From Rosa chinensis (lineage: Eukaryota > Streptophyta > Magnoliopsida > Rosales > Rosaceae), in contig NC_037091.1 in the NCBI RefSeq assembly GCF_002994745.2, forward strand, positions 35,218,612-35,282,611: a stretch of DNA of 64,000 bases. The letters are read 5' to 3'. Made by a program: the position numbers and the translations under genes. Below are positions 56,097 to 64,000 of the stretch, one piece after another (position 1 is the first letter of the stretch; each line of letters opens with the position of its first letter). The notes beneath the pieces are model-generated. The model made no database searches and had not been told where the DNA came from. It saw only the letters and a program-made list of their open reading frames with translations.

Positions 56097-57949
56097 TTGG
56101 TCGAAGTAAGAAAGAGGCTTTCTTCTATATTTGGGATCAGTTGAGGAAGAAACTGTTTGGTTGGCGGGGTAAGCTGTTGAGTGCAGCAGGTAAAGAACTT
56201 TTAATCAAGGTGGTCGCCCAAGCTCTTCCGACATATGCGATGAATTGCTTTTTACTCCCGAAAACTTTTATGATGAGTTACAACAGTTGTGTGCTAATTT
56301 TTGGTGGGGTGATTCGGATAACCACCGTAAAATACATTGGAGTAATTGGGACAACTTGTGTTTGCCTAAGGATAAAGGGGATCTGGGTTTTCGTAATCTG
56401 TATGCTTTCAACTTAGCCATGTTGGCCAAACAAGCATTGTGGATCATACAAAATCCTGATTCCCTTGTGGGTAGAATTTTCAGAGCTCAGTACTTTCACT
56501 CTACATCATTCATGGAGGCTTCTCTAGGAGCTGCCCCGTCATACACCTGGAGGATTATTTTCGCTTCTAGCGTGGTGCTTGAGGGTGGGTTGCGGTGGCA
56601 GGTAGGTGATGGTAGATCAATCCGCATTTGGGAGGATAATTGGATTCCTAGAGCACATGCTTTTACACATTTGTCTCCACTCAGGTACCCTACTACTATT
56701 CGTTATGTGTCCCAATTAATTGATCAGTCTTCGGCTACATGGAATGTCCCATTATTGCATTCACTTTTTGATGCGGAAGATGTTAATGTCATTCAGTTGA
56801 TTCCATTGAGCGTGAGACTCCCACCTGATTTTCGAGTTTGGCATTTCACTTCTAAAGGCTCCTATGTTGTTAAAAGTGGTTATATTGTAGCTAGAGATGC
56901 CGTACTTGGCATGAATAGGGGGTCCAGACTCACCCTACTTTGGACTCTTAGTTTTGGAGGAAGTTCTGGAGGACTAAACTCCCTAATAAGGTTCAGTTGT
57001 GTGTTTGGAAAGCCTTGAAGGGATTTCTCCCAATCCGTAGTAGATTGTTGTCTCGTATGGTTGATGTTCCGGTTCATTATGGGTTCTATCAGCATGACTT
57101 GGAGGTGGAGGAGCTTCTTTTCAGGGACTACGTAATTTCTAGTAGGATCCTCACTCCTCTACTTGGGAAATTGACTCAGTGGCCACGTCCATTCCCAGTT
57201 CGGCTGAAGCATTGTATGGGGGTGTTATTCTCTGACAAAAGGTCTGAATTCTTGGTGCTTTTTTGGTCTTTTTGGAAGGCTAGGAATGATAAGGTTTGGA
57301 ATGACAAGGACTGTGATCCTCCTTAAGTTATCGTGGGAGCTCATGGGTAGCTTCAGAATTATCTCCGGGCTAATTGTCCTCCAGTTCCGACTATTTGTCA
57401 AAGGTCCAAATGGGTGAAACCATTGCTGGGGTGGGTAAGTATTTGTTTGGATGGTGCGTTTACTTCTTTTTCTTCAGAGGGGGGTGTGGGAGTTGTTGCT
57501 CGTGACAGCAATGGTACATGTTTAGGAGGTCGAGCTAAGTACGTACAGAGGGCTTTTTCAGCTGAGCATGTTGAAATATTGGCGGGGTTTGAAGCTTTCG
57601 AATTGACGAGGGAGTTGGGTGTGCAGGTGGTGCAGTTTGAGTTGGATTGTATGCAGTTGGTTGATTCAGTTGCTCTTCCGGTGGCGTCGCATCCTAGGCT
57701 TCATTTGTTGTATGAGGACTTGTAGTCAAGTCTTTCTCAATTTCCTAGTTGTTCTTTTAAACATATTTTTAGGGACAAGAATGAAGTTGCTCATCACCTA
57801 GCTGGGTGGGCACTTCGTTCAAAAGTTTCTTCTTCTTTTACTAGTCCTCCAAGCTTCTTAGTGGATTTGTTATCATCTGATTGTACTTAAGTCCGATTTA
57901 TAAAAGTGTTTACGTTGCTTCTCAAAAAAAAAAAAAAACTAGTCAAATT

Positions 57950-58396
57950 GCTATATAAGAAAAACTTGGTAAAATGACAGCTTCATATTCCAATAATAAA
58001 GTGTTGGTAATAAGTACATATATTATGATAATTTCAGCTTCATACCAACTAAATTTGATGAAACTAGATCATTTGCTAATTTTCCCATAAATAGCTATTC
58101 AACAAAAAAAAAAAAATTGAAGTCTGATCTTGAGCAATTCATATCTCACATAGCTGGACGCAAAAGGTGGGCCAAAAGGGCATTTAGAACCAGAGTATAC
58201 TTCTTCCTTTCACAATACCCTTCTATTAGTACTTGCAGGAGTTCTGTACAAAATAGGGAACAAATTAGCTTCAAAGTTATAATATAATCAATGTTTCATG
58301 ACATCAACTTGAAGGATATAATATTGTTATGTCCATAATTACCTAGTAATTATTCCTCTGATCTTGCACTTTTTCTTAACCATTGTGTTTATTTAT
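57950..58396. other. Intergenic spacer, no gene
   Basis: AT-rich and without coding potential. It continues the host sequence interrupted by the LINE. Confidence 0.4.
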
Positions 58397-58405
58397 ATAT
58401 ATTTA

Positions 58406-59111
58406 GGGTGGGGCTATTGCCACCCTATCATTTACTTTGTTCACCTTACTTGCTCATTACACCCTACATTTTAATTTCAATTATTATATTTACTTATCTA
58501 ACCCATTTTTCTTTCTAGAATTATCCTTATATGACCTATCCAATTAAAAAAGAATTTTTTTTTATAACGAAAATCTCTCATTTAATTTATATCAATAACA
58601 AAACTAAAATATATTAAAGTTTTCTACTAAAATCATAATCTAATTTACTTCCTTTTTTTTTTTTTTTTTTTCAGTATCAATGTTCATCTATTTCATTCCA
58701 CATCAAAAGATTAGTAAGTTAACAACTATGAGCAACGAAGAAAAGATTTATTTTTTTCATGTTTTATTTTTTTTACTTTCAGTGTTCATAAAGAATATTG
58801 CAAAGATTTTGACGAAATTAATACTAATGGTTTTGTAAATTGAATAACGAATTAACTATGAGGAGAGAACAAAATGACAAAAATAATACGTAAGAAATTC
58901 AAATTTGGGTGGAGAAGAAGAAGCTTAATGTTATCCAATGAGAAATTAAGTCGTCTTTGTATTTAAATTTTATTTACAAATTTAGATTTTTAGAAAATTA
59001 GTGTACTTATTAGTCATTTTGCACTTGGATAATATAGTCTTTCAATAATTCAAATATTTGTAGGGTGAACTAAGAAAATGGTAGGGTGGCAATAGTCGCA
59101 GGCCCGCACCC
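58406..59111. mobile_element. MULE-type MITE
   Basis: The element is 706 bp. Inverted ends share CTATTGCCACCCTA, starting GGGTGGGGC at left and GGGTGCGGGCC inward from the right. A perfect 9-bp duplication ATATATTTA is at 58397-58405 and 59112-59120. The interior is very AT-rich and non-coding. It is unrelated in sequence to the MULE elements at 11056 and 31794. Confidence 0.87.
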
Positions 59112-59129
59112 ATATATTTATTATGTTTT

Positions 59130-62100
59130 CCTTATCATGCCAGGAAATAATGGAAAAGCTTGGAAATGCCCTAAAAACTCAATCTTAGCACATTTTCCTA
59201 CTCCGTCCAGGAGAATCCGAGCTAAGCAAGGAATGAAGAGCGGAAGACTAAAAAATGAACTCCAAATGAGTTGAAACTTTTCACATCCATTCTAGAAATC
59301 CCAACGATCATTTGTCATGAAAAGTGAAAGAGCTAATTCGGAGTGGAAGGCCTTCAAAAGATCAGTCCAAATTTCTGACTAAAAGACAAATCTGCAAAAC
59401 AGGACCTGTACGGATTCCGGCAGAATTTACAGCCAAACAACAGAGAACTAAGCTTTGAAAATTTACAAGGATAATCTACACTCATGGAGGAACGTTTGGT
59501 ATGAAGAAGTCAAATGCCAATTCCTAACTCTCGGTGGAGATACAATTGAAGGAAGAAATGAGAAGAAAGTGCGCAAACGGACAAAAAATAGGTCAACGGT
59601 GCTCAACGCCTGATTCCGGACATTTCCGACCTAGTTGGCTAGCCAAGAACATGTGTGGAGGACAAGGAAGAGATGAATAGGGTTAGAGACTTTAAGTGGG
59701 AAGACTTTAGGTCTAGGTTATTTTGAAATTCAAAATTTGAAAGATGACAAGTGGTCACACTCTTACACCTTACACCTTACACCTTACACCTTTGTCTCCC
59801 ATTTATTACCTTGTTCCCTTACACAATGACCCTTCTACCCTTACTTTTTCTCCTCCACCAAAATATCTATGGACTTTCTAGGTCATTTCTATGTGGAGTC
59901 AAAGACTAGATCCACATTTTGTGCTTACACATTTGTCAATTGGATCTCACCATTGATTCCTTTTGATCTCCACCCTTGATTTGAATTGCCTTGGCCTTTA
60001 AATAGCCTCTTCTCTCTTCCAAAACCGTGCTTCCCCTTGGCTCCCCCATTTTGGAGATCAAAAACTCTGTTTTCTCTAGTTTTAGGTTAGTTTTTCATAC
60101 CTTATACATAGTTCTTTAAGTTTGTGTGTAGGCACTTGGGTTTCACCAAAACCGAAGTTACTACACACTCTCAATCAATCACAACACTTGTTTTCACATG
60201 TCCAATCCCTTATTCTTGCTTGTTCTTGAGTTTTGTTGATGTGTATGGTGTTTTTGGTTGTAAAACCGAAAATCTCATACCTTGAAGCAATTCTCTCATC
60301 ATTTGACATCTTTGAGATCTAGGTGGAAGGTTGGGTAATTCTTCTCTTTTTCTCTCTTTAATTTGATGTTCATGGCTTGTATTTGTAATATCATGTATTG
60401 TGAGTAGTTGGATTTGAGGCTAGGGCCAAACTTATGTGCAAATAAGGTAAATTTCCATGTGGTTTGATGTTTATGCATTTTTTGAATCTTTTGGCTACTA
60501 TACGTTCATGTATCCTAAGTGTGTTTATAGATTTATCACCTAGAAGTATGCTTTAGGAAATTAATGAATCGGAAACATGAACTTGATAAACTCTTGATTC
60601 CGTGAGCATGTGTAGCTAAATAGGGTGGTGGCTTAGCTTATTCCTACTGGAAGAACTAAGTTGCTTGAATTTCTTACCTTGAAATTAAAACATGATGTTG
60701 TGAGTTTAGATTCCGGAAGAATTTAGGCTCACGGCACCATAGGCCATTTAGGATCTGGAAGATTTGAATGGTATAAAGGTTGTGCAATTTACCTTTGCTT
60801 TCGGAAGAAATTGTTAAATTGCATGACTAGTTAATTTCTTGGTAGCTTCATCAAAGCACTAAGGGGAAATTTATCAAAGCATGTTATTACATTAAATATG
60901 GGTTACATTTTGTGTATGAGTAAGGTTAGGTGCGATGCTTAAGTCTCTATTCTTCTCATTGATTTAGTCTCTACACTTTTATTTGTTTATTTTATTTTAT
61001 GTACCTTAATTTTCTTTATCAAAATTAAAATCAACCAAGCTGATCACTACCACAATTGTTAATACCATCCTGATGACCTTTAGGTTCCAAAGGGCTAAGG
61101 TTGTGAACTTGTAAAAAGGTAGACTTTACATGTGCTTTCTAGGTTTGTTTTCACGATGATCTAGCTAGGGTAGAGTTACTCAATCATTTGGGTACGATAC
61201 TCTTTACTTTTTCCCTTTACTAAAACTTGATCTCCTATACTTGGGAGTATGGCACATCATCCACAAATTGCATACATTTTCATACTCAAGGATGTCCCCA
61301 AAAGTTTTTGGCGCCGTTGCCGGGGATTGAAGTAAAACTCAATCTCTATTAGGTTGCCGTGGGACTAGAGAACCCATTTCTAGTTTATCTTTATTTTTCC
61401 TTTAATTATTTGGGAGTTTTTTTGTGTGGTAGTTTAATTTTTGAAATTGCTATAAATAATTTGGCTAAGAAAATTTGTAAATTGTGGTAAGAAAAGACTA
61501 AATTGAGCATATTGAAATTAGTAAGATAGTCTTGCCTATTTGCTATTTGCTTATTACTTGTGCAATTTCACCTTTTTGTTACTTATTTAAAATTTGTTAT
61601 TTAAATAAATAGTGCTTTGATATATTTATTTTCAATTGGAATTTGATTAGAGCTTGTAGTTTTTAAGTAAATAGGATTTGGATTCCATCTTTGTAACGTC
61701 GAGTTTATTCACTCTTCACAAGTAGGTTCATCCGATTGGATATGATGTCTAGGTAAGATTTGAATGAGAGAAGTGTACTCAAGTGAGCTTCGGCTCTACC
61801 AAAATCTCTTCCTACTCTTACCTGGTCGTATTTCATGAGGAGTTACTGAATTATTGAGTGTTAGACAATACCCAAATTTGGATTTCTTTTCTCTTCTGCT
61901 TTTCTAATTACAAATTCTAATTTGAGTTCTAATTTTCTAGAAATAGTTAAATTTTTAATTTGAGTCACATTGGACCTTGTTAATGTCCTTAAACTTAAAC
62001 CCAGGTTGGCGGACTCCAAAATGAAGAAAAAATAAACCAAGATGAAGAATTTGGGAGTTTGGGAGTAGCCGATAGCATGGGTTGATGTGTTCAAAGCTTA

Positions 62101-62560
62101 AGTGTGAGGTTCCTTCTATTGGTGATGCATAGAGCTAGGGATGGCAAGTGCCTAACTTGGCTTTGTGAGGTTATCACCTATTTTGGATTATGTAGCTAAG
62201 TGGAGTATTGATTTTCAAAGAGTTTGCGTTTCTCTAACTCTACTCTTGATTTTTCCTAGCATGAATTACGTTTGTTTATGTGTTTACATGTTCTGGCTTT
62301 GAGAGTTTTGGATAGTTATTTCACCCTTGCTCAATGGATAAGACACAAAAGATTTAACTTTTATTGAAAAGATTATCCAAAGTTCAAGTGTGAGGTGGCT
62401 ACCCTTTCTCTCTTGCCTTGTGTTAGTTTAATTGTTTTGAATGCTAGTCCCGGCCAAAGTGAGGATTAAATGTTGGCACATGAAGTGGAGCTCTTGGATT
62501 ATAAGAAGAATCAATCACGTTTTCTTGATTGTCTTGGCTTGCATCTATGGTCAATATAAA
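59130..62560 (+). mobile_element. Gypsy-like LTR and leader (Athila/Tat style), incomplete
   Basis: A tRNA-Asp primer-binding site at 61309-61326 marks the end of a 5' LTR. The LTR would be about 2 kb, starting near 59130-59150, but its left edge is not proven. A CTTACAC-type pentad-plus repeat lies at about 59760-59790. After the primer site there is 1.2 kb of non-coding AT-rich DNA and no gag or pol. No second LTR is in the window. It could be a truncated or large derivative element. Confidence 0.5.
61309..61326 (+). other. tRNA-Asp primer-binding site
   Basis: TGGCGCCGTTGCCGGGGA is complementary to the 3' end of plant tRNA-Asp. It is a signature of Athila/Tat-type Gypsy elements. Confidence 0.85.
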
Positions 62561-62611
62561 TATATCAGACACACAACAACAACAAAATTTAAAGTTTCTC
62601 GAAGGTAAGTA

Positions 62612-64000
62612 TTAGATATGTAAGTGTACCTTTTGTTTTATTATTCTTCCATTGTTTTTTCTTATGTCTTTGATTCTTTCATTTGTCATTCCTTTATTCT
62701 TGGCACATGGTGGATCTAAAACATGACCTTCATTAACTGGAATGTCCCGGTTGGAATGGTTACCAATTTTGTTCAAATTTTCTAACATGTCCTGAGTTTC
62801 CTTGTCTTTTTCAAGGCGCTTCATTGCCTCTACTAATAGCTCCTTCACAATCTTAGTTCTTGAATAACTCAACAAAGCTATTGTCATAAACACTATTTCC
62901 TTCATGCATCAGCTCACTAAGGCGCAACAATCTAGCAGACTTTATATTCTCACTTGTACATCTAGAAATGTTATTGCTTACCACAATCTCTTTCTTTGCT
63001 TCTCTAGTCCACCTCTTCAATATGTATTGAGTGGGTGAAACAGTGACATTATTGATATCAAGTACCTTCAAAGCATGACGACACAAGATTTCAAGTGATT
63101 CAAAAGACTTACAAGAACAAGAAATATCGAAGGATATAGAGTTGTACTGGATCTTGTGTACACTTTGTTTACCATCTTCAATTGCTTCATATAAATGTAC
63201 TCCATCCCTCTTGAAAGCTTCTTTTAGTCTAACTCCCATACAGCCAACAAACTCTATTTCAAATAGCTGAAACTTTTTAATGGTATACACTTTGGCTACT
63301 CTCCTTAGCAATCTACTCCACACTTGGGGACGAGGTGTACCACTTTTGCAGCGGTAGTAATCTTCCAACTCCACCAAACGCATCTCTTCAATTTTTTTTT
63401 CATAGTGATGCAAAAATTTGATGAGCTCCATTGTGTGTATAGAAATTTGATGGAACACATTGTTAAAACTTTCACTCCTTTGAGTTGATCTAATTTTTAC
63501 TAAAAAGATGTCCAAACTAAAAATTGGCTGGACACCATTTCTCCTGGAGTGAATACAACTTCTTAAGCCATGTATTACCACCAAGATTATATCTACAGAT
63601 TGTATCATCCCATAAAGCTTGAATTTCAGTTTCAGTACTACACCAAACACTTGTTGAATTGTTTCTTGAACTCTGGATTTGCAAGGTAACTACCAATTCT
63701 CTTTTCAGCATTCTTAGAAATATGCCAAGTGCATAATCGATGCTGTGTACTTGGGAAAACTTGCTCAATTGCTTTTGCCAGTGCTTTATCTTCATCTGTA
63801 AAAATAGTTTTTGGTTCTCTATTTCCCATCGATTCCAAAAATGACTCAAACAACCAAACAAATGACTAAGTAGTCTCATCTAATGAAAAGGCACATCCAA
63901 ACATCACATTTCTCTAATGATGATTGACTCCCACTATTGGAGCACAAATCAAATTATACTTGTTTGTACGGAATGTGGTATCAAAGCAAACAACATCACC
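62612..64000 (-). pseudogene. FAR1/FHY3-type MULE transposase relic, runs off the window
   Basis: Minus-strand reading gives VCFDTTFRTNKYNLICAPIV, then IFTDEDKALAKAIEQVFP and HRLCTWHISKNAEK (MULE transposase core), DIFLVKIRSTQRSESFNNVF, and a SWIM zinc finger CSCKSFESLEILCRHALKVL at about 63060-63120. The C-terminal part ends near 62612. Two TAG stops occur near 63935 and 63870, where Gln is expected. Frameshifts occur at about 63650, 63530 and 62890. FAR1-related genes are domesticated MULE transposases; this copy cannot be functional. The N-terminal FAR1 DNA-binding domain would lie beyond 64000. Confidence 0.85.

Larger units (their letters stand above)
54337..57937 (+). mobile_element. 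5'-truncated L1-type LINE with target duplication, split by an hAT element
   Basis: Flanked by ACTAGTCAAATT (54325-54336 and 57938-57949), with a poly(A) tail just before the second copy. Coding fragments are the end of reverse transcriptase (FQEKYLGLPTH, interrupted by the hAT element, then HIGRSKKEAFF), the zinc-binding domain (FWWGDSDN, GDLGFRNLYAFN, 56280-56640) and RNase H (ISICLDGAFTSF-like at about 57430, then DKNEVAHHLAGWAL at 57780). Frameshifts and stops make it inactive. Net length without the insertion and its duplication is about 2.0 kb. Confidence 0.92.

Noticed and set aside
1..64000. CRISPR array, tRNA or rRNA genes
   Set aside because: The short repeats seen are microsatellites or tandem duplications without regular unique spacers, and no rRNA or cloverleaf-forming tRNA sequence was recognised on either strand by eye.

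Overview
This is a transposon-rich stretch of a flowering-plant (eudicot) nuclear genome. The signs are split genes with GT-AG introns, a pentatricopeptide-repeat (PPR) gene, AT-rich spacers, and plant-type LINEs, Copia, Gypsy, TRIM, MULE, hAT and PIF/Harbinger elements. A woody Rosaceae species is my impression from sequence style; no single feature proves it.

Host genes that can be supported: (1) a complete seven-exon MACPF-domain gene on the minus strand (36-8199), whose predicted splices keep one reading frame of about 633 residues; (2) a small C2H2 zinc-finger ORF (16297-16578, minus); (3) an intronless PPR gene (23073-24815, minus); (4) a two-exon coiled-coil gene of unknown function (27161-28817, plus), with a likely non-coding 5' exon and a G-box promoter upstream; (5) a two-exon dCTP pyrophosphatase/MazG-like gene (35342-36949, minus). 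The 5' half of the MACPF gene was duplicated about 15 kb away, giving a broken copy at about 20290-22745. A third, smaller relic of its exon 1 lies at 29493-29603.

Layout: 0-8.2 kb MACPF gene with a TRIM in intron 2; 9-14 kb a retroposon, an hAT-type MITE, a LINE relic split by a Pack-MULE, and a Harbinger-type element; 14.4-16.1 kb a three-unit tandem repeat; 19.1-22.9 kb duplicated MACPF block with nested hairpin elements; 23-28.8 kb PPR and coiled-coil genes; 29.8-33.4 kb TRIM, LINE tail, MULE-type MITE and an hAT element carrying a histone H2A fragment; 35.3-36.9 kb dCTP pyrophosphatase; 37.2-44.4 kb a Copia retrotransposon nested inside an hAT-like element; 45.1-52.5 kb a LINE fused to a left-truncated Harbinger element with both its genes; 54.3-57.9 kb a LINE split by an hAT element carrying a translin fragment; 58.4-64 kb a MULE-type MITE, a Gypsy-like LTR/primer-binding region and a FAR1/MULE transposase pseudogene running off the window.

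The most striking result is that three unrelated non-autonomous DNA transposons, each bounded by a target-site duplication, carry pieces of three different host genes: RER1 (in a MULE), histone H2A (in an hAT element) and translin (in another hAT element). The H2A and translin pieces keep introns, so capture was from genomic DNA rather than mRNA. All three are decayed. A second result is a paralogous empty site that dates a TRIM insertion after the MACPF duplication. All similarity calls come from reading the sequence and remembered family features; no database search was run.
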